In this document: positions 1 to 7,891 of the stretch, piece by piece
How the letters are laid out: each line of letters opens with the position of its first letter
Numbering within the stretch: the stretch's first letter is position 1
Source: JBBRDU01 sp038203615
GTDB taxonomy: Bacteria; Verrucomicrobiota; Verrucomicrobiia; Chthoniobacterales; UBA10450
Assembly (NCBI GenBank): GCA_038203615.1
Contig: JBBRDU010000041.1
Span: forward strand, 1-24,957
Length of the DNA stretch: 24,957 nucleotides
Reading direction: 5' to 3'
The notes under the pieces: model-generated
The model's input: the letters and a program-made list of their open reading frames with translations, nothing else
Told to the model about the DNA's origin: nothing
The model's database searches: none
Made by a program: the position numbers and the translations under genes

Positions 1-300
1 GCGCCGCCGTAACCGGTCGATGGCCCGACGACGGGTGATCGTCACCACCCAGCCGAGAGGCTTGCCCGCTTTGGGAGAGTAATTATTCGCCTCTTTCCAG
101 ATCTGCAGAAAAATCTCCTGCAACACATCGTCGGCCTCGGCTTCCTCGTGCACGACGCTATCGATGACCGCTTTCAGGGTCCGACCGTAGCGACCGTAAA
201 GCTCATCGAGAGCGGGCTGCTGCTGCTGTGAAATTTTTTTCAGGAGGGCCTCATCGGGCACTCCAGAAAGACCGGCTGGATCAAATGTTGGTTTGAGCAT
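1..300 (-). CDS. ECF-type RNA polymerase sigma factor, N-terminal part (cut by window edge)
   Basis: One hundred residues are visible, reading from the ATG at 300 towards the window start. The product resembles sigma-70 region 2 of extracytoplasmic-function sigma factors: a core-binding helix with DELYGRYGRTLKAVI (about residues 33-47), the acidic stretch EEAEADDVLQEIFLQIW (about 53-69), and the promoter-melting helix GWVVTITRRRAIDRLRR near residues 83-99. Region 4 lies outside the window. The start is supported by AGAAGGGA about 6 bases upstream of the ATG. ECF sigma factors redirect RNA polymerase to stress or envelope promoters and are usually controlled by a neighbouring anti-sigma factor, which would be expected beyond the left edge. 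The family call is firm; the regulon cannot be read from here. Confidence 0.92.
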   Translation of the reverse strand, partial: MLKPTFDPAGLSGVPDEALLKKISQQQQPALDELYGRYGRTLKAVIDSVVHEEAEADDVLQEIFLQIWKEANNYSPKAGKPLGWVVTITRRRAIDRLRRR

Positions 301-378
301 CGTGTAATCCCTTCTTGTTGTGCCGTTACCATGACCGTTGGAAAGAGGGCCACAATCGGGAGACAAACCGGTCGCTGG

Positions 379-406
379 ATAGGTAAAAGACCTATTCCTG
401 TAGGAA
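379..406. promoter_or_regulatory. Two adjoining inverted repeats upstream of the sigma factor gene
   Basis: ATAGGT-AAAAG-ACCTAT (379-395) is directly followed by TTCCT-GT-AGGAA (395-406). They lie about 80-105 bases upstream of the sigma factor ATG, in a non-coding stretch (301-596) that shows no convincing gene. Paired dyads at this distance suit an operator or an autoregulated promoter, but no -35/-10 pair is clear enough to name. Confidence 0.3.
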
Positions 407-502
407 ATGACCTGAACCAAAGCACTGGCCACGAGGTGATTATGCGACTAAATCCTCGTAAGGACCAGCGTCGGCCAAAGCCACATTAGGGCGACAGAGG
501 AA

Positions 503-532
503 GACCGTCTGAGCGGTCGTTTTCGTCTTTTT
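503..532 (+). terminator. Hairpin followed by a T-rich run
   Basis: GACCG (503-507) and CGGTC (514-518) form a 5-bp stem around a 6-nt loop, followed by a T-rich tract ending about 532. It looks like a weak intrinsic terminator read on the plus strand, although no plus-strand gene is visible upstream of it. It could limit read-through from the divergent sigma factor promoter region, or be fortuitous. Confidence 0.25.
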
Positions 533-596
533 CGAAGGAGGATAACTTGCTTCTCGGATCGAACCAGGTAGGGGAAATCCTTATATCGCCCGTCGC

Positions 597-1031
597 CTAC
601 CGGGCAGTCCGCTCCGGATGAAGGAGGCGCGCGATTTTTTGGGCCAGGCCCGCATGCAGCTGTGGCTTAAAATTCAGCGGCGACAGACCGGTCTTCACTT
701 GCTTGGGCCGATGCACCTGCCTGCGCAGGGTAAAGCCCAATCGCGGGAGAGTTGGTTTGGATTCAACTCCGGCCCACGGCGATGTCCTCCGGCCTGGACA
801 AATCCAATCACCGGGAGCCGACGAGCAATCTTCGCTGGGGCAAAGGAGCCGGAGAGGGCCGCGCTCCCGGGTTCCACCCACCACGTCCACCTGCCGGCCG
901 TTGAAAACACTGCCACAGCGGCGGCATTGCCGCTGATCGTCCAGCGATTCCCAGACAGGATGATGGTCCAATCGCCGAAGGATGAGAAGCTTGTCGCCCG
1001 ACCTGAGTCGGATGGGAGCGGCGGTTTCCAT
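597..1031 (-). CDS. Zinc-ribbon protein of unknown function
   Basis: The 144-residue product starts with a basic and hydrophobic segment (SGDKLLILRRLDHHPVWESL, about residues 11-30). It then has a zinc-ribbon-like set of cysteines: C36-x2-C39 in CRRCG and C64-x4-C69 in CPSEDC. Between them lies VVGGTRERGPLRLL, which looks like a structured loop rather than random translation. The frame stays open to an upstream ATG at 1328, but the ATG at 1031 is preferred because GAGGGA precedes it at about 12 bases and the recognisable sequence begins there; 1106 is another possible start. The protein is probably cytoplasmic and could bind nucleic acid or another protein, but nothing in the sequence or the neighbours gives a specific role. 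Short plus-strand frames over the same region lack such motifs. Confidence 0.65.
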   Translation of the reverse strand: METAAPIRLRSGDKLLILRRLDHHPVWESLDDQRQCRRCGSVFNGRQVDVVGGTRERGPLRLLCPSEDCSSAPGDWICPGRRTSPWAGVESKPTLPRLGFTLRRQVHRPKQVKTGLSPLNFKPQLHAGLAQKIARLLHPERTAR

Positions 1032-1213
1032 GTCGCCAAATTGTCCCTCGGCCCAGCGCTGCACCATTGGGGCGAGAGCAAATGGAGAGATCGGTAAAAA
1101 TCGCATCAGTGCGTTAGTGGACAGAGAAAGAAATGGCCCGACGATTCGGTGAGGGGGCACCGAGAGCTTGCAACCCCAGTATGTCAGGCCTGTCCATCGT
1201 TTGTCCTTAGCGC

Positions 1214-1309
1214 CTAACGTCCCCGGTTCATGAAGCTCAGGCTGACGATAGCGAGTAAGCCGAACAGCCCGAAGGAATACACAGCCATATCCTCGCTGCT
1301 TAGCATCAT
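1214..1309 (-). CDS. Possible 31-residue single-span membrane peptide
   Basis: From the ATG at 1309 this short frame encodes a peptide whose middle is one hydrophobic helix (VYSFGLFGLLAIVSLSF), closed by MNRGR, a positive end that would sit in the cytoplasm or anchor the helix. The ribosome-binding site is weak (CTCGGG). It lies between the zinc-ribbon gene and the PEP-CTERM gene, a stretch of about 400 bases otherwise without a gene. Bacteria do make such small membrane proteins, but length alone makes chance likely. Confidence 0.25.
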   Translation of the reverse strand: MMLSSEDMAVYSFGLFGLLAIVSLSFMNRGR

Positions 1310-1436
1310 CAATGCCCGAGGATTGCAAACGGGCGCTCTCGCCCCTTCATTACTAGACAGAGCCTTGCGTTCTCTGCCTCTCGCCTGTTTCGCTGGCAGC
1401 CAGGGGCACAACGGCTACTCATGAAGCATTTACTTC

Positions 1437-2293
1437 ATGCTAGGTCCGTTCCGCATCTTGGTTTCCCGATACGGCGTGGCGGCAAGCGTGGCGGTCCTGG
1501 CTCTGGTTGCCCCGACTCCCCGCGTGTCCGCCACCGTGATCATTTTCGACACCTTTACCGCGGCGAACGACACCGCGCTCATTGGCAGATTCCCCTCTCC
1601 CACTGATGTGCCTGGCGCTGCTTATGAAGGGAACGGCAACGTCAGCCTGGTGGGTGGACCAACCGGCGGCACCCCCTACGAAGCGGATATCCAGAATAAC
1701 GCGGCGCGGGTCGGCGCCGACGCCGGCCTGGGTCTGAATCTCGGCATCAGCACAGCGCAACAGTTTCAGCTGTCCATTACCTTCAACATCAGTGGAGATA
1801 CCCAGACACAGGCGAATAATATCCATCGCGGCGCGGGCCTCGGCTTTTTTAGCTCCGTCTCACTGGGCTCGAGCGGAACCTCGCATTGCTTCAACAATTT
1901 CACTGGTCTGGTCGTGGATCGGGCCGGCAGCGTCCGGCTTATCGTGGCCGGCGCGGACAGTGGGTTGGCCACCATCGTGGGAGGCTTCGACCCGACCATC
2001 ACCCACACCTTTTCCTATATGGTGGATACAACCAGCGGAGTCGGCACCATGTCCAATATTTCTTGGATGGGACCACCGTCTCGCTGGCCGCCCCGGTCGA
2101 TACCTTTACCATTGCCCGAACTGTCTATGGCGGCTTTTTCAACTCCTCGGGCAACGCCACGGACCTGGCGGATTTTCCCGATTTTTACATCGCGACCATT
2201 CCGGAGCCTGCAACCATGCCGGGCCTGCTGTGTCTCTCGCTTTTGATCTGCCTCCACTCACTCTGGATGGGTCGAAGAGCCTCGCCCGCCTAG
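1437..2293 (+). pseudogene. PEP-CTERM exported protein, reading frame broken once
   Basis: The first 208 codons encode a signal peptide (about residues 1-32, ending near PRVSA) and a beta-rich domain beginning TVIIFDTFTAANDT. The frame stays open beyond 2060, but the meaningful sequence then jumps to another frame: FLDGTTVSLAAPVDTFTIAR leading to ADFPDFYIATIPEPATMPGLL, a hydrophobic helix and the terminal basic pair GRR. IPEPAT plus helix plus Arg-Arg is the PEP-CTERM sorting signal recognised by exosortase. Reading T2060 twice, i.e. restoring one missing T in the TTT run near 2059-2061, joins the halves into about 285 residues. This is a single-base deletion or a sequencing error in a short homopolymer; no classical slippery heptamer is present. 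Family members are secreted and attached at the cell surface. No good ribosome-binding site precedes the ATG. Confidence 0.72.
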
Positions 2294-2452
2294 CACCGCA
2301 GAGGACGCGGGTGCGGCCAAATCATGCCCTCGATCCGATGATTAAAAAAGGGGGGAGTGAGCGGCTGCCAGGAAGGGTGATCCATTCGTTACGGCAGGGC
2401 GGAGTTCTTCTAGTTCTGGCCTTCTCCTCTTTCCAATCGCATACTTATCCCC

Positions 2453-4477
2453 ATGCTGGATCTCCCCGAAGAGAAGTCCGTTGCTCGCCTCGAACCGGAC
2501 CCACCCGCTCCTGGGCCGACTGCCCGGGACCGCAACGGGGATTTCGATATCCCTCAGCGCCGGACGTCGGAGGAAAAACTGCCTCCGGGGGAATTGCTCT
2601 ACCGCACTCTCTTCGACCTCGTTCCGGAGGCGGTCTATTTCACCGATGCCGAGGGAGTCATCCGGGAGTTTAATCAACGGGCCGTCGAATTGTGGGGGCG
2701 CTCGCCCAAGACCGAGACCGAAAGATTTTGCGGCTCGTTCAAGATCTTTTATCCCGACGGCACCCCGATGCCGCACGCTAATTGCCCCATGGCCAGAGTC
2801 CTGCGGGGGGAAAAACTCACACCGAGCGATTGCGAAATCATCGTGCAGCAACCGGACGGCGCTCGTCGGACCGTCGTGGTCAATCCGCGCGTCTTGCAAA
2901 ACGACCGCGGCGAAATCGTCGGGGCCATTAATTGTTTGCACGACATCACCGATCGCAAAGGGGCAGAGGCGGCCTTGCGGGAAAGCGAAGAGCGGTTTCG
3001 GCAGTTCTCGGAAAACTCGGCCGACGTTTTCTGGATTGTGAACGCGGAGCAGCGGTACCTGGAATATCTCAATCCCGCCTACGAAAGAATCTGGGGCGCC
3101 CCGCGGGCGGATTGGATGCAGGACATCAATCTCTGGCTCGAAATGGTGCACCCGGAGGACCGCGCCAAAGCGGCCAGCGCCATGCCGAAGGTCCTGGCCG
3201 GTCAAAGCTGCGTGGTGGAATATCGCATCATTCGCCCCAGTGACGGCGCCGTGCGTTGGATTCGCGACACCGGATTTCCCATGCCTAACGAGGAGGGGCG
3301 CATCACGCGGGTGGCGGGCGTGGCTCAGGATATCACCGAGGACAAAGAACGCGCGCGCGCGATCGAGCGCGCCGAGGAACGCTTCCGGCTGCTCGTCGAG
3401 GGGGCGCAGGAATACGCCATGTTCCTCCTCAACGCAGACAACCGCATCGCCTTCTGGAGCACGGGCGCCGAGCGCCTCTTCGGCTGGACACAGGATGAAG
3501 CGGTCGGACAAAGCGGTGAACTGATCTTCGCGCCGGAAGACCGGGCCCGCGGTGCGGTCGAGCGCGAAATTGAAACGGCCCGGCGGGAAGGGCGAGCGCC
3601 CGATAAGCGCTGGCACTTGCGTAAGGACGGATCCCGCTTCTGGACGGATGGCGTCATGATGCGTCTGGACGCGGACGACGGCGCGGTGCGCGGATACGCC
3701 AAGATCGCGCGCGATGCCAGCGACCAGCGCCTCCATGAGGAGGCTCTGCAACACGCGCGCGATGAACTCGAACAACGGGTCCTCGAAAGAACAGCCGACC
3801 TTCTCACGACCAACGCGGAGTTGGAACGCACCATCGCGCAGCGGGAACAGCTCGAACGAGAGCTGCTCGAAATCAGCGAGCGCGAGAAACGGCGTATCGG
3901 TCAGGATCTGCACGATATCGTGTGTCAGGAATTGACCGCGACCGCGCTCTTTCTGAAGTCGGCCGGAAATAGAGCCACCGATAAAGAGACAGCGCGCACG
4001 TTGAATGAGGCCGCCCAGATTGTGAATCGCAATGTCTCACTGGCCCGGGACCTGGCCCGTGGCTTTCAGCCCGTCATCATCGGCTCGGGCGGATTAACGA
4101 GTGCTCTGCGTTCGCTCTGCACGCAGGCCAATACACACCCGGAGATCACCTGCCATTTGAAGATGCCGAAGGCCATCCGGATCAAAGACGAAACCGTGGC
4201 CCTGAACTTGTTCCGGATTGCGCAGGAAGGCGTGAGTAATGCCATCCGGCATGCCGGGGCCAGCGAGATTTCCGTTTGCGTCGAGCGGGAGGACGGCTTC
4301 ATCCGGCTCGTCGTGCAGGATGATGGCAAAGGGTTCCGGATGAAAAAGCGGAGCAAAGGTCTCGGCGTGCATATCATGCACTACCGGGCCAGCGTCCTCG
4401 GAGGAGCCTTAACGATCGCAGCCAAGGCCAAAGGTGGAACCAAAATTACCGCGGTGGTGCCCAACAGGAAAAAATGA
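2453..4477 (+). CDS. PAS-domain sensor histidine kinase (NarX/HisKA_3 type)
   Basis: A 674-residue cytoplasmic kinase without membrane spans. Three PAS domains follow one another at about residues 46-168, 175-297 and 302-426, the second and third closing with the PAC-type endings VAGVAQDITEDK and YAKIARDASDQR. A coiled coil runs from about 428 to 475. The dimerisation and phosphoacceptor segment REKRRIGQDLHDIV has its histidine at 487. The ATPase domain shows the N-box RIAQEGVSNAIRHA (588-601), DDGKGF (623-628) and GLGVHIM (636-642). This HisKA_3 layout normally pairs with NarL/FixJ regulators, and two such regulators follow directly. The ligand is not readable: no haem-binding or flavin-binding PAS signature is evident. 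Long minus-strand frames over this gene are coding shadows. Confidence 0.95.
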   Translation: MLDLPEEKSVARLEPDPPAPGPTARDRNGDFDIPQRRTSEEKLPPGELLYRTLFDLVPEAVYFTDAEGVIREFNQRAVELWGRSPKTETERFCGSFKIFYPDGTPMPHANCPMARVLRGEKLTPSDCEIIVQQPDGARRTVVVNPRVLQNDRGEIVGAINCLHDITDRKGAEAALRESEERFRQFSENSADVFWIVNAEQRYLEYLNPAYERIWGAPRADWMQDINLWLEMVHPEDRAKAASAMPKVLAGQSCVVEYRIIRPSDGAVRWIRDTGFPMPNEEGRITRVAGVAQDITEDKERARAIERAEERFRLLVEGAQEYAMFLLNADNRIAFWSTGAERLFGWTQDEAVGQSGELIFAPEDRARGAVEREIETARREGRAPDKRWHLRKDGSRFWTDGVMMRLDADDGAVRGYAKIARDASDQRLHEEALQHARDELEQRVLERTADLLTTNAELERTIAQREQLERELLEISEREKRRIGQDLHDIVCQELTATALFLKSAGNRATDKETARTLNEAAQIVNRNVSLARDLARGFQPVIIGSGGLTSALRSLCTQANTHPEITCHLKMPKAIRIKDETVALNLFRIAQEGVSNAIRHAGASEISVCVEREDGFIRLVVQDDGKGFRMKKRSKGLGVHIMHYRASVLGGALTIAAKAKGGTKITAVVPNRKK

Positions 4478-4652
4478 AACGTGTCAAACCAAGACCATTT
4501 GGCTGTCGAGGAACGATATCCCTTTAGTTCGCCTGTCGATCCCGCCTGTGAACCCGCCTTCGCCTGTCGTGCCCGCCTCATCGCCAAATCCCCGTACGCA
4601 AAAGGAGAACGCTGGTGCGGAGAATCGTCCCGCCGCTGATAAAGTCATTCGG

Positions 4653-5423
4653 ATGCCGCAAACCGGGCCTGTGAAGGAAAACCTTTCCCGCAAAACTGGA
4701 AGGGCCGCCAAGAATAAGGCGCGCCCGGCCGGACCACGGACCATCCTGCGCAGTCAGAGGCCATCCCACGAAAATACGATTCGCATCGTGGTGGTGGACG
4801 ATCATCCGTTGTTCCGTCATGGGCTCGTGCAGTTGCTCAATTCTGAGCAGTCGTTTTCTGTCTGCGGCGAAGCCAGCAGCGCCGCTGAAGCCATGATGGT
4901 GATTCGACGCGACCGACCCACCATGGTGATCGCCGATCTGGGATTGAAAGGAACCAATGGCCTGGAATTAACCAAGTCCCTGCGGGCGGAATTCCCCAGG
5001 ATGCCGGTGCTGGTGCTCTCCATGCACGACGAACCAACCTACGCCATCCGCTCCTTGCGCGCCGGCGCCAACGGTTACGTGACCAAGGAGGAAGCTCTCA
5101 GCAGCGTTCTGACAGCGGTGCACGAAGTCATCGGCGGTCGGACGTATTTAAGCCCCGCCATGGCCAGCGAAGTCATCGCCAATGTCGTGCTGAGCAAAAA
5201 TGCGCCGGGGTCCAATCTGACGGATCAATTGACCGATCGCGAGCTGGAGATCCTCGAAAGAATTGGCCAGGGCGAGGAAGTGAAGACGATCGCGAAGTCG
5301 CTGCATCTCAGCCCGAAAACGGTGGAAACGCATCGGGCTCATATTAAAGAGAAGTTAAAGCTGAGCAACGCGCGACAGGTCGCGCGTTTCGCCGTGCAGT
5401 GGGTGAGTGCACGCGAAGTCTAG
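4653..5423 (+). CDS. NarL/FixJ-family response regulator
   Basis: With the ATG at 4653 the product is 256 residues. A basic leader of about 40 residues precedes the receiver domain (about 43-160), with the acidic pair D49-D50 in VVVDDHPL, phospho-acceptor D95 in VIADLGLKG, S123 and K145 in GYVTKEE. A LuxR-type helix-turn-helix follows (about 191-250), with LTDRELEILERI and the recognition part SPKTVETHRAHIKEKL. The frame remains open to an ATG at 4434 inside the kinase gene, giving a proline-rich extension of 73 residues, so the start is uncertain. An ATGA overlap with the kinase stop (4474-4477) opens only a 17-codon frame. The protein is presumably phosphorylated by the upstream kinase and binds DNA. 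Confidence 0.93.
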   Translation: MPQTGPVKENLSRKTGRAAKNKARPAGPRTILRSQRPSHENTIRIVVVDDHPLFRHGLVQLLNSEQSFSVCGEASSAAEAMMVIRRDRPTMVIADLGLKGTNGLELTKSLRAEFPRMPVLVLSMHDEPTYAIRSLRAGANGYVTKEEALSSVLTAVHEVIGGRTYLSPAMASEVIANVVLSKNAPGSNLTDQLTDRELEILERIGQGEEVKTIAKSLHLSPKTVETHRAHIKEKLKLSNARQVARFAVQWVSAREV

Positions 5424-5446
5424 CCTCTGGCTCACCCCTCCGGAAC

Positions 5447-5956
5447 ATGAGCAAGAACTCCCAACACCTAACTTCAAAGAGAGCGCGCGCGACCAAAAAG
5501 GCGAAGCCCAAGCAACAGTTTGATGGAAAACGCATCGTCATTGTCGACGATCATCCGCTCATCCGTCGAGGGCTCGAGCGCATGATCCATTCCGGCGACG
5601 GATTTATCGTCTGCGGCGAAGCGGGCAATGCGGCGGAAGCCATGAAAGTGGTGGGGGCGACCAAGCCTGATCTGGTAATTGTGGATGTGGGCCTGCCCGA
5701 TGAAAACGGGATCGATTTAACGCAACGGCTCCTCCGTAAATTTCCCAATCTTGTGATCCTCATATTATCCATGCACGAGGAACCGGATTACGCCCTGCGC
5801 GCTTTGCGCGCGGGGGCGCGAGGCTACATGGTCAAACACGACGCCGTCGAAAAAATCGGCACCGCCCTCGCCCAGGTCCTGAACGGACACCGTTATCTCA
5901 GTCCCACGATCGAAGCGGAATTTGCCAAAAGCGCGCCGGCCGATCGGCCCGTCTAG
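5447..5956 (+). CDS. Stand-alone receiver-domain protein, NarL-like, without DNA-binding domain
   Basis: The 169-residue product has a basic leader (about 1-27, rich in Lys and Arg) and one receiver domain with D34-D35 in VIVDDHPL, phospho-acceptor D80 in VIVDVGLPDENG, S108 and K130 in GYMVKHDA. It matches the preceding regulator over the receiver, including the ending HRYLSPTIEAEF (RTYLSPAMASEV in the neighbour), then stops where the helix-turn-helix would begin. No remnant of that domain is recognisable in the 80 bases after the stop. All phosphorylation residues are intact, so it could compete for phosphate from the kinase or act through protein contacts. The ATG at 5447 is preferred over an in-frame ATG at 5399, which would overlap the upstream gene. 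Confidence 0.9.
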   Translation: MSKNSQHLTSKRARATKKAKPKQQFDGKRIVIVDDHPLIRRGLERMIHSGDGFIVCGEAGNAAEAMKVVGATKPDLVIVDVGLPDENGIDLTQRLLRKFPNLVILILSMHEEPDYALRALRAGARGYMVKHDAVEKIGTALAQVLNGHRYLSPTIEAEFAKSAPADRPV

Positions 5957-6038
5957 GACCGGCCAGCGCCTGAAGGATTTCCGTCTTTCGCGCAAATAGT
6001 ACTGGCGCATCGCATCCCGGCATGCGTAGCATCCTTTC

Positions 6039-6281
6039 GTGCAGCAGCTTGCCAAACAGGTCACGGATCGATTGAAGACTCATAAGTCGTGCACCGTGTT
6101 TGAGAGTCATCTGGCCCGGGTATGGGCGAACGATGACCGGGCGCGGGAACGGCGCCACGCCGCGATTAAGGCGTTCGCCAAGGCCCACGGCTGGTCTGCC
6201 ACTATTCTCGACCCCGGTATCCGTGTCACCTTCCGCCCACTCAAAGAGAGCAAAACGCGGAACCAGGCGAAGGCCAGCTGA
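6039..6281 (+). CDS. Small conserved-looking protein of unknown function
   Basis: An 80-residue basic protein read from GTG at 6039; no in-frame ATG gives a comparable product. The composition is protein-like: SHLARVWANDDRARERRHA and then IKAFAKAHGWSATILDPGIR, with an alternating charged pattern suggesting helices followed by a short beta strand (IRVTFRPL). There is no signal peptide or membrane span. It lies after the regulator pair and converges on the lysyl-tRNA synthetase gene with 19 bases between the stops. No specific function can be given. Confidence 0.55.
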   Translation: MQQLAKQVTDRLKTHKSCTVFESHLARVWANDDRARERRHAAIKAFAKAHGWSATILDPGIRVTFRPLKESKTRNQAKAS

Positions 6282-6300
6282 TCCCCCGGCGACGCCCTCG

Positions 6301-7797
6301 CTAGCTCTGTTTTGGGCGCAGCAGCGGAAACAGAATGACGTCCCGAATCGATTCGGCCCCGGTCAACATCATGGTTAAGCGATCCATCCCAATTCCAACG
6401 CCGCCGGCCGGGGGCATGCCGTGCTCCAGGGCCAGCAGGAATTCCTCATCGATCTTTTGGGTCTCTTCGCCAGCTTGCTCCAGCAGCCGCCGTCGCTGGA
6501 TGTCGGGATCGTTCAGCTCCGTATAGCCCGGCGAAATTTCGACGCCGTTGATGATCAATTCGTAGACGTCCACCAGGGACGCGTCGCTCCGGTTTTGCCG
6601 AGCCAGGGGCACCAGTTCCTTTGGACAATGCGTGACAAAGAGCGGATCGAACGTCTTTTCTTCGACCAACTTTTCAAAAACATGCTGCGTAACCTCATAA
6701 TCTTCCAACCCCGGGATGATCTCCACGCCTAGCTTCGTTAGGGCCCGCTCTCGCCGTTCCTCACTCGTTAGGTCAAACCAATCGTGGCCAGCCACGCCCC
6801 GCACCAGCTCGCGATACGGCGCGCGCCGCCAGGGCCGCGTCAGATTAATCGTCCGAGTGACATTTCCCTCCCCGTCTTGATGTTCAATCAGGAGGGGCGA
6901 GCGCTGGGTCTCTCCCGTTTCCGGCGCGGCCTCTTCGTTCGCCAATGCCTCCGCCAGATGGCAAATCAGTTCTTCCACCAGGTTCGCCATTTTTTCGAAA
7001 TCGGAGTAGGCCCAGTAGGCCTCCAGCATGGTAAACTCCGGGTTGTGGCGCCGGGAAATTCCCTCATTTCGAAAATTACGGTTCAGCTCAAAAACCTTGT
7101 TAAATCCTCCGACCAGCAGGCGCTTTAAATAAAGCTCAGGGGCGATGCGCAGATAGAGATCGAGGCCCAGCGCCTTGTGCCTGGTTTGAAAAGGCTCGGC
7201 CGTGGCCCCGCCCGCCACCGCTTGCAACATCGGCGTCTCCACTTCGGCAAACCCCCGCTCCTCCAGAAAGCGCCGCGTCTCGCGCAGGAGCGCGATGCGT
7301 TTCTGAAAGATCTCGCGCGACCTGTCGTTCGTGATGAGATCGAGATAGCGTTGCCGGTAGCGAGTCTCCACGTCCTGGAGCCCGTGCCATTTCTCGGGCA
7401 ACGGCCGTAGCGATTTCGCCAGCACCTCCAGCGTGTGCACTTTCACGCTCGGCTCGCCCGTCTTGGTCACGAAACAAGTCCCTTCCACCCCGATGAAATC
7501 TCCGAGATCGAGCAGGTTAAAAGCCTCCATCCGCTCTGACCCCAGTTCCTTAGCCTGCACGTAAATCTGCATCCGGCCGCTGGCGTCGCGCAGATCGAGG
7601 AAATGGCTTTTGCCCATGTCGCGATGGGCCATAATCCGGCCGGCCAGACGGACGGATTCGCCCTCCTTGAAACGGGCGCGCACTTCCCCGATGGAGCCGC
7701 TCGTATCGAAGGAATCTCCGAAAGGTTCTACGTGCCGCGCCCGCAGCGCCTCCATCTTGGAACGGCGCTGCGCGATGAGATTATTCTCTTCTTCCAT
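6301..7797 (-). CDS. lysS: Lysine--tRNA ligase, class II
   Basis: The 498-residue product charges tRNA-Lys with lysine in the cytoplasm. The N-terminal OB-fold anticodon-binding domain lies at about residues 48-126. The catalytic core has motif 1 around RFLEERGFAEVETPML (176-191), motif 2 with FRNEGISRRHNPEFTMLEAY (242-261), and motif 3 with GGVGIGMDRLTMML (465-478). Length and order match bacterial LysRS. The ATG at 7797 is chosen; a TTG three codons upstream (7806) is the only other nearby option and has no better ribosome-binding site. The glycosyltransferase gene is upstream on the same strand with a 94-base gap, so the two may share a transcript without a functional link. Confidence 0.98.
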   Translation of the reverse strand: MEEENNLIAQRRSKMEALRARHVEPFGDSFDTSGSIGEVRARFKEGESVRLAGRIMAHRDMGKSHFLDLRDASGRMQIYVQAKELGSERMEAFNLLDLGDFIGVEGTCFVTKTGEPSVKVHTLEVLAKSLRPLPEKWHGLQDVETRYRQRYLDLITNDRSREIFQKRIALLRETRRFLEERGFAEVETPMLQAVAGGATAEPFQTRHKALGLDLYLRIAPELYLKRLLVGGFNKVFELNRNFRNEGISRRHNPEFTMLEAYWAYSDFEKMANLVEELICHLAEALANEEAAPETGETQRSPLLIEHQDGEGNVTRTINLTRPWRRAPYRELVRGVAGHDWFDLTSEERRERALTKLGVEIIPGLEDYEVTQHVFEKLVEEKTFDPLFVTHCPKELVPLARQNRSDASLVDVYELIINGVEISPGYTELNDPDIQRRRLLEQAGEETQKIDEEFLLALEHGMPPAGGVGIGMDRLTMMLTGAESIRDVILFPLLRPKQS

Positions 7798-7891
7798 GGG
7801 AACCAATCAATGACACAGGCAAGATGCCCAGGGAGGGCCAAATGAACAGTCTGGAATACCCAATCATCATCTCGCCACCCGCGCGCCTTCC

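Noticed and set aside
534..621. Strong Shine-Dalgarno (AAGGAGG) followed by TTG and a 24-codon frame
   Set aside because: The spacing is ideal, but the peptide has no features and its end overlaps the 3' end of the zinc-ribbon gene on the other strand. It was not listed as a gene.
618..1097. 159-codon plus-strand frame opposite the zinc-ribbon gene
   Set aside because: It has no motif, whereas the opposite strand shows paired cysteines and a better protein-like composition.
1421..1438. ATGAAG-CATTTA-CTTCAT inverted repeat at the start of the PEP-CTERM gene
   Set aside because: A 6-bp stem of this kind is common by chance and its position over the start codon has no further support.
1792..2673. 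293-codon plus-strand frame crossing from the PEP-CTERM gene into the kinase gene
   Set aside because: Low-complexity, Arg/Pro/Ser-rich translation overlapping two better-supported genes in other frames.
2342..3913. 523-codon open frame on the minus strand
   Set aside because: It lies opposite the histidine kinase, whose plus-strand translation has full PAS, HisKA_3 and ATPase motifs. The minus translation has no domain signal; long antisense frames are expected in GC-rich coding DNA.
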